A stretch of DNA of 64,000 nt from Spirochaetaceae bacterium. GTDB lineage: Bacteria; Spirochaetota; Leptospiria; Leptospirales; Leptonemataceae. The DNA is taken from NCBI GenBank assembly GCA_002729885.1, contig PBUB01000027.1, positions 1 to 64,000 of the forward strand, written 5' to 3'. The position numbers and the translations under genes are program-made. Positions 1 to 9,152 of the stretch are shown here, piece after piece (the first letter of the stretch is position 1; each line of letters begins with the position of its first letter). The notes under the pieces were generated by a model. It had not been told where the DNA came from, made no database searches, and saw only the letters and a list, made by a program, of their open reading frames with translations.

Positions 1-36
1 CCCGTTTCCACCTGTTATACCTTGATGGAGGAAAAT

Positions 37-2085
37 ATGGCAATGGGGCAGTTCCCAAAGAGTCCAAATAAAATCGACCCAACAGTTCCCAGCGCGGTGA
101 CTTCGCGTACCTCACTTGTATGGGAGGGTCGAAATAAGATCGCAGAATCAAAGAAAATTATCGATGATGCTGCGAATCGAGTAAAAGGGTTTGTACAGAC
201 TAAACTTCCGCCTGAAGTCCTGAAAGATGTGGATATCATGGCGAGTATCGAGGACAAGGTTTACAACTATGTAAACCAGGCCTATGTTAACATGTTCAAC
301 CGCTATACCGTTACGGTTGAAGATGAAATGGTTAAGAAGGTTCGTGACTTCATCGACAAAGAGGAGCTACGATCCCTGGCACGTTACACTCCGCGTGAGA
401 TCGTGGAAGTGCTGGATAAACTGGCCGGACCGGACAAGTTCAACACCGGTGAGATTGAAAAATCCATCGTGAACATGTATGGCCACCTTCAAGGCCACAT
501 TCAGCGGGGCGTTAATGACCTGGAAAACGAAACCAACTCCATTCTTCGTCAGAAGACCGACGTTGGAGCATTCGTTCGAGGTGAGAATGCCTACTCAATT
601 GTGAAATGCGTTTTCAAAGACAATGCCTACAAGCCCAAGACTGTAACGGACATCAAACTCTCCATCAACATCCTGGACTCTGAGCTGATCAGTCCCATCT
701 TTCACTATCAGACTACTGTAGAGTATCTGCTGAAAGATAACCTGGCCAACCATATCATGGAGCTAATTGACCGGGAAATTGAAGCTCTGAAAGAAGAGAT
801 CGTTGATAGCGGTCGTGCAGAACTGACCGACAACGAAGTGATGTTCGAGCGTATCAAGCTGGTGGATAAGTTCACTGATGATAACATTTCCGATCCCAAT
901 TCCCGTCGCTATACGGTGCTGGGTAAGAAGTTTATCGATAAGATCGAAGGCCTGCGAGCTGAGATCGATCAAGAGGACTATGACCCGCTGAACATGCGTG
1001 AGGCGATCAAAGAAATCATCGACTCGGAAAACATCCGAAACCGAGGATTTAACACGGCTGTTAACACTCTGACTTCCATTCTGGATACGTCCAAACTGGG
1101 ATATCAGGTATGTGATAACAAAAAGAATGCTCGTGATTGCTACATCCGCGAATACGAGGATGAAGACGAGACCCAGCTTCCGGATGAGCGTTACGCTATC
1201 CGTCTGGTGTATTTCGATCAAAGCCAGATTCGCGAACTGAAGCGTATCTATGATACCAGAATGGGCGCTTTCATGCGCGAAGTTGATGCAGCCTGGGAAG
1301 TGGTGCATCAGATCTATGACCAGAAGAAATCCAAGTGGCTGGGTCTGAAAAAGACCGTGCTGGATTTTGAAGATCTGGCCAACAGCGTAATGCCCAAGAA
1401 GTGGAACAAGGAGCGTAAAGAGCTCAACTCCGATCCAGATGAACTGAAATGGGATCATCTGAACTTCCGGGACACTACAAATACATTTGTAGAGAAGAAT
1501 AACCGAACCTACACTGTAGAGACTCGCAACACAGCGCAAAAGATTCGCTATCTGCGTGAAAAGCTGCAAGAAATGTACGGTTATCAAAACCCGGTAGAGC
1601 GTGTGGTTGTGGATGAGCGACTGAACATCCTGGAAAACCAGTTCCACAAGTTCACCTACGAAATTAACCCGCATCACCTGCAACCAGGCCTGCTGCTGGA
1701 CGTGGATATGGCCACCAGCAAGCGCAAGCAGTACATGATGAAGGGGATGGCAAACGTTCTCAACGAATTCCTGCACGGAATTTCCAGAGGCTTTGCGGAT
1801 GCCGCCTTTGCTACCTTCAAGCGTCGTCGTTCTACTGTTCGCGATGATGCAGAGATGTCATTTGCCAGTCTGCCCAGCGGCGCTGACGAAGGCTCTCACG
1901 GTGGCGATGATGAGAATCCTGGAGCGCAGTATGCAGCACCTTCAGCAGGTGGAGCAACTCCTTCCAGTTCTCCGGCCCCATCTTCTTCCCCTTCAGAGGG
2001 TTCAGGTGGAGTGAAGGGATCTGCTGATGTAACTCCCAAGTCCTACGAGGATAAACTCAAGGACATGGGCCTGAAGGAACTCTAA
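37..2085 (+). CDS. cfpA: Cytoplasmic filament protein A
   Basis: This is the structural subunit of the ribbon-like cytoplasmic filaments that run under the inner membrane of spirochaetes. In Treponema they are linked to chromosome segregation and cell division. The 682-residue product matches the family's usual length. Recognised stretches include 'SNLVWEGRxKIAE'-like 'TSLVWEGRNKIAESKK' near the N-terminus, 'GPDKFNTGE', 'KTDVGAFVRGENAY', 'ILDSELISPIFHYQ', 'ENIRNRGFNTA' and the C-terminal 'RRRSTVRDDAE'. After that come about 70 residues of Gly/Ser/Pro-rich tail. The start is ATG at 37, behind GGAGG at 27-31; TTG and ATG codons just upstream are less likely. No signal peptide or membrane segment is seen, as expected for a cytoplasmic protein. 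Identification rests on recalled family sequence and is strong. Confidence 0.88.
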   Translation: MAMGQFPKSPNKIDPTVPSAVTSRTSLVWEGRNKIAESKKIIDDAANRVKGFVQTKLPPEVLKDVDIMASIEDKVYNYVNQAYVNMFNRYTVTVEDEMVKKVRDFIDKEELRSLARYTPREIVEVLDKLAGPDKFNTGEIEKSIVNMYGHLQGHIQRGVNDLENETNSILRQKTDVGAFVRGENAYSIVKCVFKDNAYKPKTVTDIKLSINILDSELISPIFHYQTTVEYLLKDNLANHIMELIDREIEALKEEIVDSGRAELTDNEVMFERIKLVDKFTDDNISDPNSRRYTVLGKKFIDKIEGLRAEIDQEDYDPLNMREAIKEIIDSENIRNRGFNTAVNTLTSILDTSKLGYQVCDNKKNARDCYIREYEDEDETQLPDERYAIRLVYFDQSQIRELKRIYDTRMGAFMREVDAAWEVVHQIYDQKKSKWLGLKKTVLDFEDLANSVMPKKWNKERKELNSDPDELKWDHLNFRDTTNTFVEKNNRTYTVETRNTAQKIRYLREKLQEMYGYQNPVERVVVDERLNILENQFHKFTYEINPHHLQPGLLLDVDMATSKRKQYMMKGMANVLNEFLHGISRGFADAAFATFKRRRSTVRDDAEMSFASLPSGADEGSHGGDDENPGAQYAAPSAGGATPSSSPAPSSSPSEGSGGVKGSADVTPKSYEDKLKDMGLKEL

Positions 2086-2107
2086 TCCCCATTACCTCCG
2101 GGAAAAG

Positions 2108-2137
2108 GCCCGCATCCTGTGATGCGGGCTTTTTTTT
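2108..2137 (+). terminator. Rho-independent terminator of cfpA
   Basis: A perfect 9-bp stem (GCCCGCATC / GATGCGGGC) with a CTGT loop is followed by eight T. It lies 22 bases after the cfpA stop and separates cfpA from the next operon. Confidence 0.95.
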
Positions 2138-2239
2138 GTCATGCTATCAGTACGGGTCCGTTTTTGGTTGAAGGATCTGTGATTTGTGGAAAATAAAGGC
2201 CTGCGGAGGCCATGCTCCGTATTCGAAGGAGATGTGCGA

Positions 2240-3190
2240 ATGAATCCCAAACTCTTTAGCTCTTTAAGTACGCGTACAAGTTTTAACAAAGTTTTGCGTC
2301 ACCTGGTTAGTGTATCAGGTCTGATTGAAGCCATTGATAAGAATGAAAACCTGGCAGATCATCTGAATGGAATGCTGGAAGCTGGACAGATCCAGAAGAA
2401 TCAGGTTGGAGCCATTGTTAATGTTATTCTAAATAGCCGTTTGCAGCTTCCATACAAAAGCAAGAACATGGAGGAAAGTGTTTCCAGCTTCCTTCCAATT
2501 GTAACGTCGTTCTCTCGCTGGAACGGTGTTTCTCTTACTCTGGTTTATTACCATCCCACTCTGGGACAATTGCTGGTAAATCCGGCCAGCGAAGACCACT
2601 GGGCTTCCGTTCAGGAGCTCAAGAAAGATGAGCTGATTGTGGTCTATGCTCGATCCAGAGATGGAAAGAGAGAAACAGCCGAGAAGGCCATTGATGCATT
2701 CTATTCCCTTCTGTCCGGCAAGATTCCCGAGGAAGCTCCTGGCTTTATTGATACTTCGGCACCGGAACCCAAACCGGAGCCTAAGCCCGAACCACAGGCT
2801 GCGCCCCAGGCCGGGCCTCAGAAAGCAGCTCCAGCGGCCGCTGCACCTCCGGCGGGAAAGCGAAATATTACTCCAAAGTATTCCGTGCAGGTGACCAACG
2901 AATTGTTCCATAACGGAAACGTGGAAGCCTGGAAGAACATTATCGAATCCTACGAAGCGAAGCATGTTGGAAACAAGGTAATCGTTTACCATGAAGGGGA
3001 ATTGATTCAGGATCTTAACTCTCTGTTTAAGTGGGGAAAGGTTAAACATGGCGGTGTGATCATGTTTCAGGTGGCAGGAGCCCAGATTAAAGGTGTGAGT
3101 AGATTGCAGAAGTATTTGCATGAGGGTGCATCTTCCAGGTTCGAAGCCTTTATGAAGCATGATATCAACAAAGTGCTGAATCTGTTCTAG
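2240..3190 (+). CDS. Two-domain protein of unknown function, first gene of the post-cfpA operon
   Basis: I do not recognise this 316-residue protein. A mostly helical N-terminal domain (about 1-165) is joined by a Pro/Ala/Lys-rich linker (about 175-220, with repeated 'PEPKPEPKPEP') to a compact C-terminal domain of about 100 residues. The C-terminal domain carries 'NKVIVYHEGELIQDLNSL' and 'HGGVIMFQVAGAQIKG'. There is no signal peptide or membrane segment, so it is probably cytoplasmic. The start is ATG 2240 with AAGGAG 8-9 bases upstream; an in-frame start at 2186 would add 18 residues without a good ribosome site. The next gene begins 21 bases after the stop, so the two are almost certainly cotranscribed. 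Confidence 0.85.
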   Translation: MNPKLFSSLSTRTSFNKVLRHLVSVSGLIEAIDKNENLADHLNGMLEAGQIQKNQVGAIVNVILNSRLQLPYKSKNMEESVSSFLPIVTSFSRWNGVSLTLVYYHPTLGQLLVNPASEDHWASVQELKKDELIVVYARSRDGKRETAEKAIDAFYSLLSGKIPEEAPGFIDTSAPEPKPEPKPEPQAAPQAGPQKAAPAAAAPPAGKRNITPKYSVQVTNELFHNGNVEAWKNIIESYEAKHVGNKVIVYHEGELIQDLNSLFKWGKVKHGGVIMFQVAGAQIKGVSRLQKYLHEGASSRFEAFMKHDINKVLNLF

Positions 3191-3210
3191 GAGGTGCCGA
3201 AGTTTAGAGT

Positions 3211-3936
3211 ATGTTTTCTGAACACTTTGCCCGCCAGACCGATGAGCTCAAAGGAGCCCTGGATAAGCGCCTCGCTGCCCGTGGAACAGCCACGTTACCC
3301 GGCAAGGAGAAGGATCTCAGGATCTATAAAGAGTTCTATGAATATGTCCGAGATCTTCTTCCTCCTTCGTTCTCGGTAGGAATGGGTAAGGTAAGAAATA
3401 AGAAGCATGTTCTGAACCGTACTGTAGATCTGATCATCTTTCAGAAATGGTGTAAGCGATTTCTGGATTTGACCGGCGGATATGTTCTGGCAGATCAAAT
3501 CTTTGCTTTTGGTAGCATGGAAACCGATCTGGAAACCAGACATATCTACAATCATGCCTCCATTACAGAGGCGGTGAAGACTTTGTATGCTCAGGATGCA
3601 GAGCTGGATGAGAACGATCTCGTTCCCTGCTTTTCCATCCTGCTATCCTTCAAATCTTCAATCCCTCTGCTTTCCCATAAGAAAGCTCTGGAGGACATTG
3701 CGGTGGAGAAGGACATCGCGCTGAACCGTGAAACAGATCTACTCTGTGTGCTGGGGCAGGGAATTATTATTAAGGATTGGGAAAACCAGGGGGCCTTCAA
3801 AGTTATTGAAACCGGTGAGGACACCCTGATGTGGTTTTATATACTGCTACTCGAATATCTTGACAGGGACGGAAACCTGGGCTTTGATCCAAGAGAGTAT
3901 ATAAGAGAAAATAAAGAGTACAGAGAGTATAGCTAA
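3211..3936 (+). CDS. DUF6602-like protein, possibly a nuclease-related fold without catalytic residues
   Basis: This is a 241-residue soluble protein. The part from about 45 to 120 has the pattern I associate with DUF6602: a conserved 'LLPPSFSVGMGKV', then 'RTVDLIIFQKW', then a beta-alpha unit. In DUF6602 that last unit holds the E-x-K of a PD-(D/E)XK-type fold; here it reads 'IFAFGSMETDLE', so the E-x-K is not visible. The match is a recollection and only moderate. It lies between the 2240 and 3936 genes, and its TAA overlaps the next ATG by one base (TAATG), which indicates translational coupling. AGGAGG at 3190-3195 sits rather far (about 15 bases) from the ATG at 3211, so the exact start is not certain. 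Confidence 0.75.
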   Translation: MFSEHFARQTDELKGALDKRLAARGTATLPGKEKDLRIYKEFYEYVRDLLPPSFSVGMGKVRNKKHVLNRTVDLIIFQKWCKRFLDLTGGYVLADQIFAFGSMETDLETRHIYNHASITEAVKTLYAQDAELDENDLVPCFSILLSFKSSIPLLSHKKALEDIAVEKDIALNRETDLLCVLGQGIIIKDWENQGAFKVIETGEDTLMWFYILLLEYLDRDGNLGFDPREYIRENKEYREYS

Positions 3937-5120
3937 TGGGGGCCAATTTGAATGGCATAGGGAAAGCCGCCGCACGGCTTACAGTTTTTTTACTTCTGAT
4001 CGGGCTGACTCAGTGCGGTGACAATGGTCGTGATTTTTACATGGTTATGGATACCTCCGGTTCCATGTCTTCCGGCACCATGGACAAGGTGCATGATTCA
4101 TTGCCGCAAATAACCGACCTGCTGAAAAAAGGGGACCGGGTACATCTAATTCGTTTCGATGAAACCGCCTATCTTGAGAAGACCGTGGAAGTGGATGGCG
4201 AGCTGGACCGTGCAGAGGTCTTGAGCTGGGTGGACAAGCTTCAGGCCAAAGGGCGCTACACAGACATCGCAGCCATGCTCCAATCGTTGAAGCAGATTCA
4301 GGCGGAGAATACACCGGAAGGTCGAAAGGCATTCTTTATTGTGCTCAGCGATGGAAAGGACGATCCTGCGCCGGATTCCAGAAAGAAGACCATCAACTTG
4401 GCTGATTTCAGAGCCAAAGATGCGCCTCCTGGGCCCACAGAAAGTTTTGTTTATTATATTAGCCTTGGACCGGAAAAGAGTGCTGAGCTGGAAGAAGGTC
4501 TCAAAGGCATCAGTCCGGATGTTAAGACCGTAGATACCAGAGCCCAAAATCAACCCGGCACGGACGGTCAAACGGCTGCCAACGGGGAGGGCGATTCAGG
4601 CCAGAATGCCATGGATACCACCCGGGACGGTGAGATTGATCTGTCCGGTCCGGCTCAAGACATTGAAGAAAAATCCAGCACGTTCTGGGGAAGTCTCTGG
4701 AACAAAATCAAAGCTAACTGGAAGTGGGTGGCGGGAGCTGCGGCAGCGCTTCTGGCATTATTGCTGCTTATCTGGCTATGGATTCGCGGTCGCAAGGCCC
4801 ATGTGTTAAAAGGACAATTGCATTTCTGGGAAGCCAGTACCCATCCTGATCTGGGGAAAACCGTTCGATTGAACAAGCTGGCCGGGAAAAAGGTAACCCT
4901 GGGTTCCAAACCTGGAAGCAAGATCCGTATCAAAGATTTGGATGCGAAGCCCCTGGTTTTAAAAGGAACCACAAAAAAGGGCATTCCCGTACTCAAGCCT
5001 TCCGGAACCAAAGGCATCGAGTTCTCATCACAAAAAACCAAAGGACTGATCTCACCGGGAGACTCATTCACACTGGGAAACTATAAATTCGAGTATAAAG
5101 ATGGCAACGAAAAGGGATAG
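3936..5120 (+). CDS. VWA-domain lipoprotein with one TM helix and an FHA-like tail
   Basis: This 394-residue protein has a lipoprotein-type signal ('LLLIGLTQC', Cys27). A von Willebrand A domain follows, with the metal-site motif 'DTSGSMSSG' near residue 39 and 'LSDGKDD' further on. Next come a low-complexity linker, a transmembrane helix (about 264-285, 'AAAALLALLLLIWLW') and a C-terminal beta-rich domain. That domain has 'KKVTLGSKPGSKIRIKD' and ends 'GDSFTLGNYKFEY', which resembles an FHA or FHA-like fold. The VWA part would face the periplasm and the tail the cytoplasm. It overlaps the upstream gene by one base and the downstream gene by 20, so it belongs to a tight operon. VWA proteins usually scaffold or sense through metal-dependent binding; the partner here is unknown. 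Confidence 0.85.
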   Translation: MGANLNGIGKAAARLTVFLLLIGLTQCGDNGRDFYMVMDTSGSMSSGTMDKVHDSLPQITDLLKKGDRVHLIRFDETAYLEKTVEVDGELDRAEVLSWVDKLQAKGRYTDIAAMLQSLKQIQAENTPEGRKAFFIVLSDGKDDPAPDSRKKTINLADFRAKDAPPGPTESFVYYISLGPEKSAELEEGLKGISPDVKTVDTRAQNQPGTDGQTAANGEGDSGQNAMDTTRDGEIDLSGPAQDIEEKSSTFWGSLWNKIKANWKWVAGAAAALLALLLLIWLWIRGRKAHVLKGQLHFWEASTHPDLGKTVRLNKLAGKKVTLGSKPGSKIRIKDLDAKPLVLKGTTKKGIPVLKPSGTKGIEFSSQKTKGLISPGDSFTLGNYKFEYKDGNEKG

Positions 5121-7689
5121 AAAACTACCTTCGGAATATCGTGGTCCAGAAAGGGCCTTTCAGTTTGATCGCGACACAATCCTGATCTACACGGGAATCC
5201 ATGAAGCGGACATGCGTCCGTTTTCGCGCATCGGTGCGGGAACTTCTGTACCTGCAGGCCTGCTGCCGCAAATAGAGAATGTGGTGGTTCCCGAGGAAAA
5301 TCTCTGGAATGTGGGGCTGGAAGCAGCATGGCTCAAGGAATCCCTGGCTGCAGGCTCGGGACACATTCGTTACGTAGGTTCCAAAGAAAGAACCACTCAA
5401 CTGCATCGCTATCTGGATCCGAATGAGGATGAAATGTCCAGGTCCAAGGAGGATGCAGCCAACGACCCAGTGGAATACGCTTCCTATTCGGCACCGGAGC
5501 GCGGCGTATCTCAAAAGGATCGATGCACTATTACTTACATGGCCACCGGCGAATACCAGGTCACTGTAGGCGGTTCTAGAGTTCTGGATTCTCAATCCCT
5601 GAGCCGTGGTCGCATGGGACTGGATCGAGAATACGACCAGGTAAGCAAGATTCTCTCCAAGCAGGATCGAAGGATGGAGCATGGCTGGTCTTTCTATCCG
5701 TTTCAGACGGAAGGGGATTCACTTTCCATCTACTGGGGTCTGCAGGGTAAGGGACTGGCGCTGAACCCACCGGTGGATGTGCACTACCATTGCCTGGCTC
5801 ATTCCATTGATCCAGAAAGACTGCAGATGGTAATTGCCGAATCCGCGGAGCTTCCCGGCCTTGCAGAGCAATACAGACGAAACAATACCCTGGAGCGCCA
5901 GTTCGGAGCTTACTGCCCGGAAATGGAGCGTATGATTCATCTCAAGCGGATGTACAATCGCGCCCAGGTAAAGACCTTCGACGATTCCCGAACACTGCCG
6001 TTCTCCAAGGAAACTGTATTTTTCGCGTCCAGGTCCAAGAGCCATGGCGTATTTGCGATGAAAGCAAATGCGGATGCAGAATTCCCAATGCAGATTGCAT
6101 TTCCTCTTCAAAAAGGAAAGCAGTCCAGGTCATTCGATTTCACCAAAGGGCCCTTTGATCTGGAATTGATGCGACTGGAAGACGGCCAGAAATTCGAAAG
6201 CGCAGGCTCATTTCTGACCCTGATTGGTCGCGGAAATGCGGCCGCAAAGAAATTCAGCAAAGCCAAACTGAAAGATGGAGTATTCCCGCTGCTTTCGGAA
6301 AGCGAATACAGACTGCAACAGGTGGTGAATCTATCCAATCTTGCAGATGAAATCTCCCTGGGACTGAAAGGGAGCGAGTTCGAACAGACCGTGCCCGAAC
6401 TATTTTCCCTGATGGGTCAGACAGGGCCAAACCTGGACGAAGAAGCGGTACTTGATTTGCTGTATCGCATTCGAACCCAGGCCATTCCGGACAATCTGCT
6501 ACTGCGGATCAATCTGGGGGAAGCTACCAGAGCACTGCATAGCTACCTGGGAATGGTGAAAGACAAATTTCCCAAAGTGGCCAAACTATCCGAGAAGGTT
6601 TATAAGCGCTACGATACGAAAGGACTGAAGGTTCGTGACCTGGAGGCTCTGGAAGGAGCTGTGGCCTTTGACATTTATGCTGTCCAGGCCAGAATCACAA
6701 TTCTGCAGGCGCGGCCGGTGCATCCTCCTCGCATCGCCATTGTATTTCCTCCGGAAATCGATACTATCAAGGCAGAGCAGAAGGAGTACCGAAAGTACCT
6801 GAAAGAGCAGAATCGTATTCTGGACAAAGGAGATGAATCTCCTGCAGATCGCGCTACTCTGGAATTTCTGGAAAAGCTTCTAGAAGAAAGACTGCATCTG
6901 GCAGAGGAAAGGGAGCGTCTGGGAGATCTACTGTCTGACCTGGATTTGTCCGGGCCTGTAGAAGACCGAGGTGACCTCCCTTTCCACATGAAGCTACCCT
7001 ACTGGCTACGAAGGACCTTCGAATTTCTACGAATTCCGGAATTCGTAGAGTGGGTGAAGGGTCTTTTTGGTGGCGGTAGCGGACGGGAGAAGGGCTCTCT
7101 GACAACCGGAGTCTCTGCCTGGCTTTTGATTCCCATGGCAGCCGTGTTGATTGGACTGCTGGGTCTGGGGCTATATTCTGCCAGCGGCAATGGAAACGGC
7201 GAAAACTCTGTAGTTTCCATGGTAAAAGGCTGGTTTTCCAGCGATTCCAGTGGCGAAAATCCGGACGGTACCGTCTATCTCACCGATGCCTCATCTGATG
7301 GCCCGGGAAGCCCGGAAGTGTCCGGGCTGGATCCGGCGCTGAGCATAGCAGCTCCCGGTGGAATTCAGGAAAATCAAAATGTTCCTGGCGAAGAGAATGT
7401 AGAAGTCAACGATCAAGAGGTATTCCAGTTCTCGGATCTTCTGGCCCGTAGAAATGGCTTTGCACCTCTAAGACAGCAGAATCCGGATCTGAGAAATCCC
7501 GATCTTGTCTTTCCAGGGGATCGATTGAATCTTCCCGATGGACGGATTTTGCAGATCACTCCCGGGGAATACATCTGGGAAATCGCACGGAAACAGTATA
7601 GAAAAGACATGGCCAGGCTTCAAATTCTGGATCGCCAGGTTCGAATTCTCGGTCAGGAGTATCAAAAAAAAAAGAGCCTGATGTCCTGA
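5101..7689 (+). CDS. Large one-TM protein with a periplasmic LysM-like end, unknown function
   Basis: This 862-residue protein has no recognised enzymatic domain. Residues 1 to about 660 are soluble, with an alpha-helical charged stretch at about 545-640. A single transmembrane helix follows ('WLLIPMAAVLIGLLGLGLY', about 669-690). After a Ser/Gly/Asn-rich spacer the C-terminus has two short segments typical of LysM: 'NPDLRNPDLVFPGDRLNLP' and 'ITPGEYIWEIARKQY'. LysM modules bind peptidoglycan, so a cytoplasmic body tethered through the membrane to the wall is the simplest topology. It overlaps the VWA gene by 20 bases and is the last gene of the operon. A wall-anchored partner for cytoplasmic filaments would fit the position after cfpA, but that is inference from neighbourhood only. 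Confidence 0.85.
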   Translation: MATKRDRKLPSEYRGPERAFQFDRDTILIYTGIHEADMRPFSRIGAGTSVPAGLLPQIENVVVPEENLWNVGLEAAWLKESLAAGSGHIRYVGSKERTTQLHRYLDPNEDEMSRSKEDAANDPVEYASYSAPERGVSQKDRCTITYMATGEYQVTVGGSRVLDSQSLSRGRMGLDREYDQVSKILSKQDRRMEHGWSFYPFQTEGDSLSIYWGLQGKGLALNPPVDVHYHCLAHSIDPERLQMVIAESAELPGLAEQYRRNNTLERQFGAYCPEMERMIHLKRMYNRAQVKTFDDSRTLPFSKETVFFASRSKSHGVFAMKANADAEFPMQIAFPLQKGKQSRSFDFTKGPFDLELMRLEDGQKFESAGSFLTLIGRGNAAAKKFSKAKLKDGVFPLLSESEYRLQQVVNLSNLADEISLGLKGSEFEQTVPELFSLMGQTGPNLDEEAVLDLLYRIRTQAIPDNLLLRINLGEATRALHSYLGMVKDKFPKVAKLSEKVYKRYDTKGLKVRDLEALEGAVAFDIYAVQARITILQARPVHPPRIAIVFPPEIDTIKAEQKEYRKYLKEQNRILDKGDESPADRATLEFLEKLLEERLHLAEERERLGDLLSDLDLSGPVEDRGDLPFHMKLPYWLRRTFEFLRIPEFVEWVKGLFGGGSGREKGSLTTGVSAWLLIPMAAVLIGLLGLGLYSASGNGNGENSVVSMVKGWFSSDSSGENPDGTVYLTDASSDGPGSPEVSGLDPALSIAAPGGIQENQNVPGEENVEVNDQEVFQFSDLLARRNGFAPLRQQNPDLRNPDLVFPGDRLNLPDGRILQITPGEYIWEIARKQYRKDMARLQILDRQVRILGQEYQKKKSLMS

Positions 7690-7799
7690 GCCGGATCAAG
7701 GCATTAATAAAGGTAATGGATCGGCTGGCAGTGACCGACCGAATGCGAAACCTGAGCGGTGCTACCGCCCGGTATGTTCAGTCACTCTGATTTTCGAAG

Positions 7800-8006
7800 T
7801 CAGGTATTCCCTTGAGAGTTATTTTCAATCAATTGAAGAATGTCGTCTATAAAGGCGCGGTGTTCAGCCAGCATGGAGTACAGTCTCTGGTGTTGACCAC
7901 TATTGATAAGTCCGGTAACAAGTTCGCCCAGATGTTTTCGAATAATTCCATCGTGCTGGCTGGCTTCGTCCTGAGATCGGCTTTCCGGTTGCATACTTCT
8001 AATCAT
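7800..8006 (-). CDS. Small helical hypothetical protein
   Basis: This 68-residue reading frame sits alone in the 370-base gap between two plus-strand genes. The product is hydrophilic and predicted helical ('LVTGLINSGQHQRLYSML', 'FIDDILQLIE') with a natural-looking composition. There is an internal Met at residue 5. No strong ribosome site is visible, and a plus-strand frame overlaps it, so this is a candidate and not a firm gene. No family is recognised. Confidence 0.4.
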   Translation of the reverse strand: MIRSMQPESRSQDEASQHDGIIRKHLGELVTGLINSGQHQRLYSMLAEHRAFIDDILQLIENNSQGNT

Positions 8007-8068
8007 CGGCAGAACCGCGCATTGAAAAGTATTTTTCTAATCCATTCAGAAGTGGAAAGGTGCCTACC

Positions 8069-9121
8069 ATGACTGTTTCTGAACTGGACCGACTGAAGCA
8101 GGAGAATGAGAAACTCCTGGAGACCCTTGAAGTAAATCGAGTGGTTTCGGCCAGTTTGAATCTGGAAGTGGTGCTCGGTACTCTGATGGAAAAGGCCAAG
8201 ACCCTTCTGGAGGCCGAAGCTTCCAGCCTGATGATGGTGGATGATGAATCCCAGGAGCTTTACTTCCATACAGTGCGCGGTGAAAAGAGCGATGCCGTTC
8301 GAAAGATCCGACTGAAAATGGGAGAGGGGATTGCAGGCTGGGTGGCCCATGAGGGCAAGCCGGTGCTGGTGCCGGATTGTTCCCAGGATCCCAGGTTCTA
8401 CAAACGGGCGGATCAGCTAACTGAATTTGTTACCCGAAGTATGATGTGCGTTCCACTGAAAGCCAGAAAGCGAATTATTGGCACGGTGCAGGTGCTCAAT
8501 AAAACCGGGGAGCGCCAGTTCGATGAGTGGGATCTGAAGATCTTCGAGGTGATGGCCGATCAGGCTGCGGTGGCCATCGACAATGCACGTCTTCATGAAA
8601 TGGCCACAGTGGATGCCATGACAGGTCTATATATGAAGGCCTATTTCCTGGCGCGACTGGATGATGAGGTGAAGCGCTTTAAGAACCAGGGAGTGCCGGT
8701 GGCGCTTTTGATGAGTGACATCGATCATTTTAGAAAAGTGAACAATGAATACGGTCACCAGGCAGGGGATGCGGCTCTGGTAGAACTTGCTCAGGTCATT
8801 CTGGATACTGTCCATGAACTGGGAGGGGAAGATATGGCCGGCCGCTACGGCGGTGAGGAATTCTGCGGATTGCTTCCTGAGACCGGACCTGAACGGGCCC
8901 TGGAAGTGGCAGAAAAGATTCGCAAAAACATTGAATCCAGGCCCATACCGATTGACGGCCACGATGTGCACATTACCATTTCCATCGGAATTTCCTGTTT
9001 GCCCCATCATCAAGAGCAGTTACAGGAATCAGAGGACATGGTTAAGTTTGCGGACGAAGCACTTTATATATGCAAAGACAACGGGCGAAATTGTGTTGCC
9101 CTGTACGAACAACGGAATTGA
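8069..9121 (+). CDS. GAF-GGDEF diguanylate cyclase
   Basis: This 350-residue cytoplasmic protein would make cyclic di-GMP from two GTP. A short coiled coil (1-25) leads to a GAF domain (about 25-175) with 'GEGIAGWVAHEGKPVLVPD'. The GGDEF domain (about 185-350) has 'DIDHFRKVNNEYGHQAGD' and the active-site loop 'RYGGEEF', so catalysis should be intact. The usual inhibitory RxxD five residues before the loop reads GGED, so product inhibition is probably lost. The start is ATG 8069 behind GGAAAGG; a GTG at 8060 is the alternative. It is followed after 31 bases by the dikinase-like gene on the same strand. The GAF ligand is unknown. Confidence 0.93.
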   Translation: MTVSELDRLKQENEKLLETLEVNRVVSASLNLEVVLGTLMEKAKTLLEAEASSLMMVDDESQELYFHTVRGEKSDAVRKIRLKMGEGIAGWVAHEGKPVLVPDCSQDPRFYKRADQLTEFVTRSMMCVPLKARKRIIGTVQVLNKTGERQFDEWDLKIFEVMADQAAVAIDNARLHEMATVDAMTGLYMKAYFLARLDDEVKRFKNQGVPVALLMSDIDHFRKVNNEYGHQAGDAALVELAQVILDTVHELGGEDMAGRYGGEEFCGLLPETGPERALEVAEKIRKNIESRPIPIDGHDVHITISIGISCLPHHQEQLQESEDMVKFADEALYICKDNGRNCVALYEQRN

Positions 9122-9152
9122 ATTAAAGACTATTTTTCTCTAGGAGACAGAC

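Noticed and set aside
763..1776. Long minus-strand open frame opposite cfpA
   Set aside because: It lies wholly inside a confidently identified gene, has no ribosome site, and its composition (many His, Ile, Leu and Gln) is what the complement of cfpA codons gives.
2429..3160. Minus-strand frame of 243 residues opposite the 2240 gene
   Set aside because: Shadow of a well-supported plus-strand gene; the middle is Arg/Ser-rich low complexity derived from the Pro/Ala linker.
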